The position numbers and the translations under genes were made by a program. Below are positions 28,041-36,861 of a DNA stretch of 64,000 bases, in pieces; positions within the stretch are counted from its first letter, which is position 1; each line of letters opens with the position of its first letter. Origin of the DNA: Bacteroidia bacterium (GTDB lineage: Bacteria; Bacteroidota; Bacteroidia; UKL13-3). Location of the stretch: NCBI GenBank assembly GCA_021740845.1, contig JAIOYZ010000007.1, positions 92,748 through 156,747 of the forward strand, written 5' to 3'. The notes beneath the pieces were generated by a model. It was not told the DNA's origin, made no database searches, and was given only the letters and a program-made list of their open reading frames with translations.

Positions 28041-29255
28041 TTAATCTCTGGCTTTGATTTTCTTCTTTTGTGCCGGAGTCATTTTATTAATTTTTTGATA
28101 ATATCCAACCTTGCTTCCCTCAACCCATATTATCAATTTCTGGCCGTATTTCAAGCCATTATTTCTAAGTTTATTCCACGATTTTATTTCTGAGATATTA
28201 ACATCAAACCAATCGGCAACATCACCTAAGTTATCTCCCTTTTTTACAACATAAATTATCTTCTTTTTACTGAATTTTTGGTTAGGTGGCGTTTTTACAC
28301 CAATAACACTATCAATGGTATTTTCATTAAGCTTTTGAATAGGGTCTGCCTCTATTTCACTCGAATTAATTGGTCTGTATACCGAATCTTTTAAAAGAAT
28401 AAAGTTTTTTGACCTGCTTTTTGGAACACGAACAAAATACCCTTCTATGTTAAATGGTATTATGTCTTTTCTAAACACAGGATTTAATTCTCTAAGGTCC
28501 TCAACACTAACTGTAGTTACAGATGAAATTTGCTGAAACGAAAGCCATTTATTAACTAAAATACTATCTGTTTCAGTTTCAAATTTTGGTTCGGCAGTAG
28601 ATATTCCATGCTCTTTATAAAAGTTCATAATATATGCCGTAGCAACCACTTGGGGGTAAAGATCCTTACAAAATGACGGCATATGAGGATATATGTCCCA
28701 AAAATAAAGACTATTATTACTCATGTGAATGCACTTGTTTAAGGTTACTGGGGAACAACCATAACTTGCAATCGCTAAAGGCCAGCTTTTATAAATACTA
28801 AACAAGTCCTTAAAATGTTGAGCCGCAACAGCACTTGATTTACCTGGATCTCTTCTTTCGTCTACATAGGTATTAACTTTGAGCTTATACATTTTGCTAA
28901 CAGGATAAGCCATCATCCAAATTCCACTAGCACCAGAACTATTTACAGCAGATGGATCTAAACCAGAAACCGTGGCGGCTAAATATTTTAACTCGGTGGG
29001 TAATCCTTTTGCTTTAAGATTCCTTTCGAGCATTGGAAAATAATATTTACTTCTACCAATTAAGGCCCTAGTTTTTTCAGGGTTTTGTATATAATCCTCT
29101 ATAAAGCCCCTTACGGCAGGATTATAGGTTAATTCCAAAGGACTTTTTAGAGTAGCTAATCTGGCTTGATAAATTTCATCAACACCTGCATTTACCTGAT
29201 TAATAAAACCAAGAAAAATCACCAATAAACATAAACGAAAATTTTTCACCGCCAT
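28041..29255 (-). CDS. MltD-like lytic transglycosylase fold + LysM, catalytic Glu absent
   Basis: 404 residues from ATG 29255 (an ATG at 29273 is also possible); signal peptide to QVNA. Residues about 60-200 follow the MltD/SLT pattern: LPTELKYLAATVSGLDPSA, then SGASGIWMM. In active enzymes the aligned segment is LALVESGFNP, with Glu catalytic; here that residue is Val, and GLWQF is replaced by GIWMM. A LysM domain (VVKKGDNLGDVADWFDVNIS) closes the protein. I infer a non-catalytic peptidoglycan-binding or scaffold protein rather than a working transglycosylase. The coding sequence is otherwise intact, so it is not a simple pseudogene. Confidence 0.85.
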   Translation of the reverse strand: MAVKNFRLCLLVIFLGFINQVNAGVDEIYQARLATLKSPLELTYNPAVRGFIEDYIQNPEKTRALIGRSKYYFPMLERNLKAKGLPTELKYLAATVSGLDPSAVNSSGASGIWMMAYPVSKMYKLKVNTYVDERRDPGKSSAVAAQHFKDLFSIYKSWPLAIASYGCSPVTLNKCIHMSNNSLYFWDIYPHMPSFCKDLYPQVVATAYIMNFYKEHGISTAEPKFETETDSILVNKWLSFQQISSVTTVSVEDLRELNPVFRKDIIPFNIEGYFVRVPKSRSKNFILLKDSVYRPINSSEIEADPIQKLNENTIDSVIGVKTPPNQKFSKKKIIYVVKKGDNLGDVADWFDVNISEIKSWNKLRNNGLKYGQKLIIWVEGSKVGYYQKINKMTPAQKKKIKARD

Positions 29256-29331
29256 ACCTCGCAAAATAAACATCCAACTCCACTTGCAGCTAGAAAGTAA
29301 TTAAGATTTTAACACTAAAAATTAGGGTTTG

Positions 29332-29341
29332 GGTTCAAACC
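29332..29341 (-). repeat. GGTTTGAACC copy 8
   Basis: Exact 10-mer (reverse orientation) between gatA stop and the LysM protein start. Confidence 0.8.
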
Positions 29342-29348
29342 GGAACAC

Positions 29349-30761
29349 CTAAAAAAGGCTTTTTGCTAAAGATAATAATTTAGCATCTTCGCCCGAATTT
29401 GCCATAATTTGAAAACCTATTGGCATACCATTGCTGTCAACCCCATTTGGTATGGTTAACGCCGGAACTCCAGCAATATTTGCATGGACCGTAAAAATAT
29501 CTGCTAAATACATAGCAATTGGGTTGTCTGATTTTTCACCAATTTTAAAGGCTGTTGTTGGAGAAGTTGGTGATAAAATAAAATCATAGCTTTCAAAAAT
29601 ACTTGCTGTTCTATCTTGTACTAATCTTCTCACCTTTTGGGCCTTACTATAATAAGCATCATAGTAACCAGCAGATAACACAAATGTTCCCAGCATAATC
29701 CTTCTTTTTACTTCTGGGCCAAAACCTTCGGATCTCGAATTTTTAATTGTCGTTTCTAAATCAACTGCCGAATTGCTTCTAAAACCATAGTGCATTCCTG
29801 CAAAACGAGATAAATTTGAGGATGCCTCTGCAGTTGTTAATGTATAATAAACCGGTATCAGCGAAGGCAATAAGTCAAAGCTAATTGGCTCTACCATATG
29901 GCCTTCTGATTTTAATTTTTCTATGAGTTTTTCGGTTGCTTCCTTTACTGCAGATTCAACACCATCGGCTTCTAAGGTTTCTTTAATATAAGCGAATTTG
30001 TGCTTTTTATTCTCTAACAAAAATTCTGAAAAAGATTCTGATTTAACCTGCGAAGCGGTTGCATCGTAATCATCAGGCCCTGCAATCACATCCATTAATA
30101 GTTGCATATCTTCGATGGATTGGGTAATTGGTCCTATAATATCAAAGGAAGAGGCATATGCAATTAAGCCCCATCTGGAGATTTTTCCATAAGTAGGCTT
30201 AAATCCGTATAATCCGCAGAATGAAGCGGGTTGTCTGATACTCCCACCGGTATCACTACCAAGACTTGCTAAGCACATTCCGGCTTGAACCGAAACCGCA
30301 GCCCCACCAGATGAACCTCCAGAAACCCTTGTAGAATCTGCAAAATTTAAAACAGGGCCGAATGCTGAATTTTCATTTGAGGCTCCCATCGCAAATTCAT
30401 CACAATTTAACCTGCCTATTATAATGGCATCTTGTTCCAATAATCTTTCAACAACTGTTGATGAATATTCAGATACAAATCCATCTAAAATTTTTGAAGA
30501 AGCTGATACCCTATGGTCTTTGTAACAAATATTGTCTTTAATTCCAATTACCATTCCAGCTAATTTACCTGCGTTTCCTGCTGATAATTTACTTTCAACC
30601 TCAATAGCTCGAATTTTAGCTTCCTCAGAAAACACTTCCAAAAAAGCATTCAAATGCGTGTTTTCTTCAATGGTTTTCAGGTACTGACCAACTAATTCAG
30701 GCAAAGTAAGTTTGCCTGAAAATAAATCAGATTGAATATCCTTTAATTTTTGATAGATCAT
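29349..30761 (-). CDS. gatA: Asp/Glu-tRNA amidotransferase subunit A
   Basis: 470 residues, amidase-signature family. Catalytic triad elements are visible: Lys in GMVIGIKDNICYKD, cis-Ser in SGGSSGGAAVSVQAG and nucleophilic Ser in GSDTGGSIRQPASFCG. With GatB and GatC it converts Glu-tRNA(Gln) or Asp-tRNA(Asn) to the amide form; those subunits are not in the window. C-terminal GVDSNGMPIGFQIMA is typical of GatA. It follows tatA by 17 bp on the same strand and is probably cotranscribed with it. Confidence 0.95.
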   Translation of the reverse strand: MIYQKLKDIQSDLFSGKLTLPELVGQYLKTIEENTHLNAFLEVFSEEAKIRAIEVESKLSAGNAGKLAGMVIGIKDNICYKDHRVSASSKILDGFVSEYSSTVVERLLEQDAIIIGRLNCDEFAMGASNENSAFGPVLNFADSTRVSGGSSGGAAVSVQAGMCLASLGSDTGGSIRQPASFCGLYGFKPTYGKISRWGLIAYASSFDIIGPITQSIEDMQLLMDVIAGPDDYDATASQVKSESFSEFLLENKKHKFAYIKETLEADGVESAVKEATEKLIEKLKSEGHMVEPISFDLLPSLIPVYYTLTTAEASSNLSRFAGMHYGFRSNSAVDLETTIKNSRSEGFGPEVKRRIMLGTFVLSAGYYDAYYSKAQKVRRLVQDRTASIFESYDFILSPTSPTTAFKIGEKSDNPIAMYLADIFTVHANIAGVPALTIPNGVDSNGMPIGFQIMANSGEDAKLLSLAKSLF

Positions 30762-30778
30762 TAACTAAACAGCAGAAA

Positions 30779-30988
30779 TTATTTGGTTTCTTGATCCTTA
30801 GACTTCATTCCTTCTTCTATTTGGTCTTTAACATTCTTCTTAGCGTCGTTAAATTCACGAACACCTTGACCAATTCCTCTCATTAATTCTGGAATTTTTT
30901 TTCCTCCAAAAAGAAACACTATAGCCAATAATATTATAAGCCATTCTCCACCGCCTAGGTTGCCGATAAATAACAAGGTAAAGTTCAT
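30779..30988 (-). CDS. tatA: Twin-arginine translocase subunit TatA/E
   Basis: 69 residues: a short N-terminal membrane helix (GEWLIILLAIVFLFG), the hinge GGKKIPELMRGIGQG and a charged amphipathic tail rich in Lys/Asp/Glu. This is the TatA pattern; TatA multimers form the pore for folded proteins with RR signal peptides. tatC is not in the window. Upstream of gatA in the same operon. Confidence 0.93.
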   Translation of the reverse strand: MNFTLLFIGNLGGGEWLIILLAIVFLFGGKKIPELMRGIGQGVREFNDAKKNVKDQIEEGMKSKDQETK

Positions 30989-31050
30989 TTTAGTATGATT
31001 ATTTGTTGCGAAATTAGTTTATTTTTTTTGTTTTGGGTTGTTGAAGAAAT

Positions 31051-32628
31051 TTATTTTAAATGAAGGCTTCTCTTCAGTGCTTTTAACTCCTTATCGGTAA
31101 GCTCTCTCCACTCACCTCTTTTTAGCTGCCCTTTTTCTAACCCTGCATATAAAACCCTATCCAGCTTATCTAAAGTATAACCCAAGTGCTCAAACATTCT
31201 ATGAATTATTCGGTTTTTACCACTGTGGATTTCAACCCCAACGATTTCTTTGTTTTTAGGGTCTGGGCATGCTATTGCGTCTGGTCTAATAGGTCCATCT
31301 TCAAGCTCTACACCATTAGATAAAGTCCATAAATCTGCCGGTTTTAATGATTTGTTTAGGGTAGCTTTATAAACCTTTTTTATTTCATATTTCGGGTGCA
31401 TCAAACGATTGGCTAATTCACCATCATTTGTCAATAGCAAAACACCTGTTGTATTTCGATCTAATCGACCTACAGGGAAAATTCTTTCTTGGAGTTTACC
31501 GTGAAAAATATCCATAACGGTGTTTCTTCCTTCTGGGTCATCTGAAGTTGTAATTGCATCTTTAGGTTTATTTAGAACAATATAAACCTTAGCCTCAACT
31601 GTTAGTTTTTCGCCATTAAACCTAACTACATCGCCAGATTTTACCTTTGTACCTAGCTCAGTAACCACAGTTCCATTTATGCTAACTAATCCCGCCCCTA
31701 TTAATTCGTCTGCCTCTCTTCTAGAACAAACACCAGCATTTGAAATAAACCTATTCACTCGAATCGATTCTCCAGATTTCAGTTCTTGTTCTGTTTGGCG
31801 CTCCTTCATCTGACTTTTCGATGTTGAAACAAATTCAGCAGGCTCATCCATTTTCACTTTTTTGCCTTTCGATCCTGGGTTCATAAACCTGAAATCAGTT
31901 TCTGGCTCACCTTTTCTAAATCTAGGTTTAAAGCCCTTTAATTCAGACTTTTTAGTAAACTTCCCTTTTCCTGGTCCATTTGTAGACAAATCATCCGTTT
32001 TTGAAAACCTCTTTTTAGGGCCATCTGTTTTTGAATAGCCGATTTCTTTTCCTCGAGCTGATGGTTTTTCAAAAGGAGTACTTGCTTTCCTTTCCTTGTA
32101 AGTATCTGCACTTCCGTATGCCTTCTTTTTCCTTAATGGCGTTTTTTCTGAATCCTCCTTTTTGTATCCAGCAGACTTAAATCTTGGTTTAGTTTCGTTT
32201 CTTTCACCATCTTTTTTGTAAAAGGGCTTTTCATTTGAAAAACTCTTTCTATTTCGGTCTGAACCAAAACTTTTTTCTGGTTTCTCTACCCTAGTATAAG
32301 TTCTCTTAGGTGTGGTAGAATCAGGTCTTTGGGTACTAGATTTATATGCTCTTTTTAATGGTGTGGTTGATTCTGAGCCATCAGAAACTCTTTTGTAAGA
32401 CCTTTTAACTGCACTGTTAAACCCATCGGAGCTTTGGCCTTTCCTCTCAACTTTTGGTCTTCCAACAAATTTTCCTGTCTTGGTTCTATTGTCGTTACTA
32501 GATGCTGATTTATATGATTTAGGTCTGTCTGAATTGGTCTTAGGGCCCTTTCCGAAAGGCTTATTTGTTCTAGGTTTCGCTCCTGAAGAAGGTCTTCCTG
32601 GTGTTTTGCTTGTACTTGGTCTTTTCAT
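31051..32628 (-). CDS. RsuA/RluB-family pseudouridine synthase with long basic N-terminal tail
   Basis: 525 residues. The C-terminal about 240 residues are a complete enzyme: S4 RNA-binding domain (IRVNRFISNAGVCSRREADE) and catalytic domain with the Asp-bearing motif PVGRLDRNTTGVLLLTNDG and HSGKNRIIHRMFEHLG. It modifies uridine in rRNA, most likely 23S (RluB-like). The first about 280 residues are low-complexity, very rich in Lys, Arg, Ser, Pro and Gly with imperfect repeats (RSYKRV, RAYKSS, RTYTRV), presumably disordered and RNA-binding. Such extensions occur in Bacteroidetes, but this one is longer than the enzyme itself. A -7-like TATCTTTG lies at 32725-32718 (minus). Confidence 0.9.
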   Translation of the reverse strand: MKRPSTSKTPGRPSSGAKPRTNKPFGKGPKTNSDRPKSYKSASSNDNRTKTGKFVGRPKVERKGQSSDGFNSAVKRSYKRVSDGSESTTPLKRAYKSSTQRPDSTTPKRTYTRVEKPEKSFGSDRNRKSFSNEKPFYKKDGERNETKPRFKSAGYKKEDSEKTPLRKKKAYGSADTYKERKASTPFEKPSARGKEIGYSKTDGPKKRFSKTDDLSTNGPGKGKFTKKSELKGFKPRFRKGEPETDFRFMNPGSKGKKVKMDEPAEFVSTSKSQMKERQTEQELKSGESIRVNRFISNAGVCSRREADELIGAGLVSINGTVVTELGTKVKSGDVVRFNGEKLTVEAKVYIVLNKPKDAITTSDDPEGRNTVMDIFHGKLQERIFPVGRLDRNTTGVLLLTNDGELANRLMHPKYEIKKVYKATLNKSLKPADLWTLSNGVELEDGPIRPDAIACPDPKNKEIVGVEIHSGKNRIIHRMFEHLGYTLDKLDRVLYAGLEKGQLKRGEWRELTDKELKALKRSLHLK

Positions 32629-32741
32629 TTGTTGAATTTCTACTCTTACTTCTTTGAATCCTTTAAAGCCAGCAACTGCGAATTGGACAAGAAAAATTGT
32701 TTTGTTTTTTTAGCCCACAAAGATAGCTATAGTTAAAGCAT

Positions 32742-32760
32742 TTATCCTACTTTATCCACA
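32742..32760 (+). other. Direct repeat with DnaA box
   Basis: TTTATCCTAC followed at once by TTTATCCACA: a 10-bp tandem repeat (8 of 10 matching), the second copy containing the perfect DnaA box TTATCCACA (32752-32760). It lies in the divergent 266-bp gap between the pseudouridine synthase and the symporter. Too few boxes to call an origin. Confidence 0.4.
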
Positions 32761-32882
32761 AAAAGACAAGGATATCCCCAAACTATTTTTCATTTACAAT
32801 TTCAAATCGCGTAAAAGGTGAACAATAACTACTAAGTGACTCATTTCTCCCAAAGGCAATTCTTTTTTCGAACAAGGATTAC

Positions 32883-32890
32883 TATGTTTG
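32883..32890 (+). promoter_or_regulatory. -7 box of the DAACS symporter (leaderless)
   Basis: TATGTTTG followed by ACCT and then ATG 32895. No TTG at -33 is visible. Confidence 0.5.
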
Positions 32891-32894
32891 ACCT

Positions 32895-34250
32895 ATGAAG
32901 GCTAAAAGACTATTAATTGCAACCCTCCTTGTATTGGGTTTATTTTCACTTTTATTTATACTTAATCAAAATTTTTCAACCCAAATTCCGGGTGAAATAT
33001 TTCAGATTTTAAAGTGGGTCGCACTCGGCCTTGCCACTTGGTTCGCAATAGAAAAGCAGAACCTAACCGCCTGGATACTGGTAGCAATGTTTATGGGTAT
33101 TGCCTTAGGCAGTGACTTCCCAGAAATAAGCAAACCCTTGAAGGTTTTAAGTGATATTTTCCTTAGGCTAATCAAAACGATTATTGCTCCTTTGCTTTTT
33201 AGTACACTTGTTGTTGGTATTGCGGGCCACTCCAACATTAAACAAGTTGGAAGAATGGGCTTAAAATCAATCTTCTATTTCGAAATTGTTACCACTGTCG
33301 CATTGTTCATAGGGCTAGCATCAATAAACCTTACAAAAGCAGGAGTGGGTTCGAATATGGAGGCACAGAATTCCCAAATTGAAAAAGCTAATACCATGCT
33401 TGCTCAAAAACAAAGTCATGATGTAATCCTTGATATTTTTCCTGAAAACATTGCAAAATCTATTGTCGATAATCAAATTCTTCAAATAGTGGTATTTAGT
33501 ATTTTGTTTGGTATCGGATTAGCTCTTGTTAAAAATGAAGAAAAAAAGGCAGCAATTCTTTTGTTTTCAGAAGGATTAAGTGAAGTAATGTTTAAATTTA
33601 CGCATATTGTAATGCTATTTGCCCCATTTGCCGTTGGTGGGGCAATGGCTTATTCTGTTGCAAATATGGGCTTAGGTGTTATCGGCAACTTACTTAAACT
33701 TGTAGGCACGCTTTATGGTGCTTTATTTGCTTTTGTCGCACTAGTTCTTGTGCCAATAGGATTTATGGTTAAGCTGCCATTTAAACGCTTTCTAAATGCT
33801 ATTTCTGAACCGGTATCGATAGCCTTTGCAACAGCAAGTTCTGAAGCCGCTCTTCCTAAAGCGATGGAAAATTTAGAAGGGATGGGCATCCCAAGGAAAG
33901 TTGTTGCCTTTGTTTTACCAACAGGGTATAGCTTTAACTTAGATGGAACAACATTATATCTATCATTAGCCTCAGTTTTTATTGCCCAAGCCTCTGGAAT
34001 GGATTTAAGTTTGGGACAACAAATACAAATGTGTTTAATTCTTATGTTAACTAGTAAGGGTGTTGCTGGTGTAAGAGGCGCCTCCTTTTTGATATTGGTA
34101 AGCACGGTTTCGTCATTAGGGCTTGATCCAACAAAAGCTTTTGCAATTTTGGCTGTTGACGCACTAATGGATATGGGAAGAACCACTGTAAATGTAATTG
34201 GTAACTGTTTAGCGACATATGTGGTGGCTAAATGGGAAGGTGAAGTTTAA
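32895..34250 (+). CDS. Dicarboxylate/amino acid:cation symporter (DAACS)
   Basis: 451 residues. Two extra N-terminal helices precede the standard fold; the GltPh-type hallmarks are the serine-rich hairpin ATASSEAALPKAMENLE, TGYSFNLDGTTLY (TM7, NMDGT-like) and MDMGRTTVNVIGNC (TM8, substrate-binding Asp/Arg region). It takes up glutamate, aspartate or C4-dicarboxylates with Na+ or H+; Arg in DMGRTT favours acidic amino acids or dicarboxylates. The -7 box stops 4 nt before ATG, predicting a leaderless mRNA. Confidence 0.92.
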   Translation: MKAKRLLIATLLVLGLFSLLFILNQNFSTQIPGEIFQILKWVALGLATWFAIEKQNLTAWILVAMFMGIALGSDFPEISKPLKVLSDIFLRLIKTIIAPLLFSTLVVGIAGHSNIKQVGRMGLKSIFYFEIVTTVALFIGLASINLTKAGVGSNMEAQNSQIEKANTMLAQKQSHDVILDIFPENIAKSIVDNQILQIVVFSILFGIGLALVKNEEKKAAILLFSEGLSEVMFKFTHIVMLFAPFAVGGAMAYSVANMGLGVIGNLLKLVGTLYGALFAFVALVLVPIGFMVKLPFKRFLNAISEPVSIAFATASSEAALPKAMENLEGMGIPRKVVAFVLPTGYSFNLDGTTLYLSLASVFIAQASGMDLSLGQQIQMCLILMLTSKGVAGVRGASFLILVSTVSSLGLDPTKAFAILAVDALMDMGRTTVNVIGNCLATYVVAKWEGEV

Positions 34251-34348
34251 GTCATACAATTCACAATTTAAAGGCGTTTCTTGTTAAGTCTGTATAGAAA
34301 AAGCCCAATTGGTCTTATTTACATTTGTATTTAAGAAAACCAATCAAA

Positions 34349-35587
34349 TTGATCAATTACAATAAATTCGTTTTGGATAATGGTTTAACTGTTATTCACC
34401 ATCTGGATGAATCTACTCAACTCTGTGTTTTAAACATCTTATATAGAGTAGGTTCGCGTGATGAAAACCCCGAAAAAACCGGGTTTGCACATTTGTTTGA
34501 GCATCTAATGTTTGGGGGTTCACAAAACATCTCTGAATTTGATACTGCATTACAAACGGCTGGAGGAGAGAGCAATGCGTTCACAAGCAACGATATTACA
34601 AATTACTATGTGACTTTACCAGCCAACAATATTGAAACCGCATTCTGGTTAGATAGCGATCGAATGCTTAGCCTTGACTTTAATCAAAAGAGCTTAGATA
34701 CTCAAAAAAGAGTTGTAATTGAAGAGTTTAGGGAGCGCTATTTAAACCAGCCATATGGTGATGTATGGCTAAAAATTCTCCCTTTAGCCTACAAGACTCA
34801 TCCTTACCAATGGCCAACTATTGGAAAAGAAATTTCACACATTGAAAATGCTAATTTACAGGATGTTAAAGATTTCTTCTTTAATTTTTATGCCCCCAAC
34901 AATGCCATTATGGTGGTAGCTGGAAATGTTAGTCTAGAAGAAACGAAAAGGCTGTGCAATAAGTGGTTTGGGCCCATTAAAAAGGGTGATACTATTAAGT
35001 CAAGCTATAAGAAAGAATTGGTTCAAACCGAAGCAAGAATCGAACATATTTATAATAATGTTCCTTTGAACCTCTTAGTAAAAGCATACCATATGGGTGG
35101 TCGTTTAGATTCTGACTATTACGCTTGCGACCTATTATCAGACATTTTAGCCTCTGGAAAAAGTTCAAGAATGTTCAATAATTTAGTTAAGGAAAAAAGA
35201 TTATTCAGCGAACTAGACACATACATAAGCGGTGATGTAGACCCTGGCTTGTTTTTGATAGAAGGAAAATTGATGCCAGGAATAGACTTTGAAGCCGCAG
35301 AATTGGCAATTGCAGAGGAGTTAGAGAAACTAAAAACCGAACTCATTCCTCAAGATGAATTAATAAAGGTCCAAAACAAAACCGAAACAAATGTGGTTTT
35401 TGGGGACATAAATATTTTAAACAGAGCAATGAAGTTGGCATTTGCAGAGTTTATTGGTGATATAGAATTAGCCAACACAGAAATAGAACATTACCTTAAA
35501 GTTAGCCCCAATAATCTCAAAGAGGTTGCTGTAAAAATGTTTGTTCCCGAAAATTGTTCAACCTTATATTATCATGCAAAAAAATGA
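34349..35587 (+). CDS. M16 zinc peptidase, catalytic subunit
   Basis: 412 residues with TTG start 34349 (INYNKFVLDNGLTVIHH is the usual family N-terminus; no ATG exists). The frame is open from TTG 34325, but the -7 box TACATTTG at 34320-34327 would place the transcript start after that codon. The inverted zinc motif HxxEH is complete in FAHLFEHLMFGG, with the distal Glu in VVIEEFRERY. Processing-peptidase-like M16 enzymes cut short peptides in a clam-shell with a partner. The partner is the next gene, coupled through an ATGA overlap. Confidence 0.9.
   Translation: MINYNKFVLDNGLTVIHHLDESTQLCVLNILYRVGSRDENPEKTGFAHLFEHLMFGGSQNISEFDTALQTAGGESNAFTSNDITNYYVTLPANNIETAFWLDSDRMLSLDFNQKSLDTQKRVVIEEFRERYLNQPYGDVWLKILPLAYKTHPYQWPTIGKEISHIENANLQDVKDFFFNFYAPNNAIMVVAGNVSLEETKRLCNKWFGPIKKGDTIKSSYKKELVQTEARIEHIYNNVPLNLLVKAYHMGGRLDSDYYACDLLSDILASGKSSRMFNNLVKEKRLFSELDTYISGDVDPGLFLIEGKLMPGIDFEAAELAIAEELEKLKTELIPQDELIKVQNKTETNVVFGDINILNRAMKLAFAEFIGDIELANTEIEHYLKVSPNNLKEVAVKMFVPENCSTLYYHAKK
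35020..35029 (-). repeat. GGTTTGAACC copy 9
   Basis: Exact 10-mer within the first M16 gene (codes LVQTE on the gene strand). Confidence 0.8.
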
Positions 35588-36861
35588 GTTTAAATAGAAG
35601 AGAGATTCCAGGATTTTTTGCTGTAGATAAGCTGCATTTTCCGAGGTTCGCTACTGATTCTAATGCAAATGGTATAAAAGTATATTCATTAAAAGCTGGT
35701 AGCCAAAATGCTATACGTTTAGACTTCGTTTTCAATGCCGGTTTAATTAATCAATTAAAAAACGCACAGTCATCCTTTACGGCCAGCATGTTAAGCGAAG
35801 GCACTAAGAGACATTCCGCAATTGAGCTAGCAGAAGCCTTAGACTTTTATGGTTCATACTTTCAGACTAAAAGTAATGCAGATGATGCAGTGGCAACCCT
35901 CTATTGTTTAGAAAAACACTTGGAAAACTGTCTTCCATTGTTTCTTGAAGCGATTTATGAAAGCACATTTCCTGAAAAAGAATTAGAAATTCAAAAAAAG
36001 AATGGTGTTCAAAAGCTTAAAGTTAGTCTAAAGAAAAACAACTACATATGTAGAAAATCATTCTATAAAAACCTATTGGGAGAAGACCATCCCTATGCTG
36101 CATTTTCAGAAAAATCTGATTTACTTTCAATAAACACTGATGATTTAAAACAATTTTACCAAACTAATTATATAGGCGGGTTAAAATTTCTATTGCTATC
36201 TGGCAATTTTAATGAAACAACATTAAATTTAATACAAAGTTGCTTAGGAAATTCAGTGACAAAATTTGACGAAAAAGAAAAAGGACAACCCTCAATAAAG
36301 AGCAAATTTGGGAAAGAATTTATAGAGAAAACCGACAGTGTACAATCAGCAATAAGAATAGGAAAGTTATCAATTGGAAGAAACCATGAAGACTTTATTT
36401 CATTGCAGTTTCTTAATCTAATATTTGGTGGATATTTTGGGTCTAGATTGATGAAAAATATAAGAGAGGACAAAGGTTTAACTTATGGCATCTATTCTGT
36501 TTTAGAGCCTTTTAATAGTGCTTCCATGTGGTATATTGACTCTGATATCAATACTAAAAACAGGGAAATCGGTATAGAGGAAATATACAAAGAATTAAAA
36601 AAAATTAGGACAGAACAAATTCCAAATGAAGAGTTAATCTCTGCTAAAAATTATTTTTTGGGCTCATTTTTAAGATCTCTAAATGGCCCATTTTCATTGG
36701 CGGATCGTTTAAAAATAATGGTCGATAACAAATTGGAAGCTAATTACTATCCAAATATGGTTTCAAAATTAAATAGTATAACTAGCGGCGATTTAATGAC
36801 TATAGCAAATAAATACTTGGGAGAAGAAAACATCGTTGAGATTGTTGTTGGCAAAAAGTGA
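35584..36861 (+). CDS. M16 peptidase-like partner subunit, zinc motif absent
   Basis: 425 residues from ATG 35584, overlapping the stop of the first M16 gene (ATGA). The fold is the same, but where HxxEH should stand (about residues 55-60) the protein reads SSFTASMLSEGT, so it cannot bind the catalytic zinc. The C-terminal half has the conserved Arg/Tyr segment (SRLMKNIREDKGLTYGIYS) that supports the active site of the partner subunit in heterodimeric M16 enzymes. The two genes thus encode an active/inactive pair, common in bacteria. Its TGA overlaps the GTG of the following T9SS gene. Confidence 0.88.
   Translation: MSLNRREIPGFFAVDKLHFPRFATDSNANGIKVYSLKAGSQNAIRLDFVFNAGLINQLKNAQSSFTASMLSEGTKRHSAIELAEALDFYGSYFQTKSNADDAVATLYCLEKHLENCLPLFLEAIYESTFPEKELEIQKKNGVQKLKVSLKKNNYICRKSFYKNLLGEDHPYAAFSEKSDLLSINTDDLKQFYQTNYIGGLKFLLLSGNFNETTLNLIQSCLGNSVTKFDEKEKGQPSIKSKFGKEFIEKTDSVQSAIRIGKLSIGRNHEDFISLQFLNLIFGGYFGSRLMKNIREDKGLTYGIYSVLEPFNSASMWYIDSDINTKNREIGIEEIYKELKKIRTEQIPNEELISAKNYFLGSFLRSLNGPFSLADRLKIMVDNKLEANYYPNMVSKLNSITSGDLMTIANKYLGEENIVEIVVGKK

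Noticed and set aside
32742..32760. Replication origin call at the DnaA-box repeat
   Set aside because: Only one perfect box; kept as a finding, not annotated as oriC.
33713..34186. 157-codon antisense open frame in the DAACS symporter gene
   Set aside because: Mirror of a strongly supported transporter frame; Ser/Ile/Ala-rich low-information translation, no start context.
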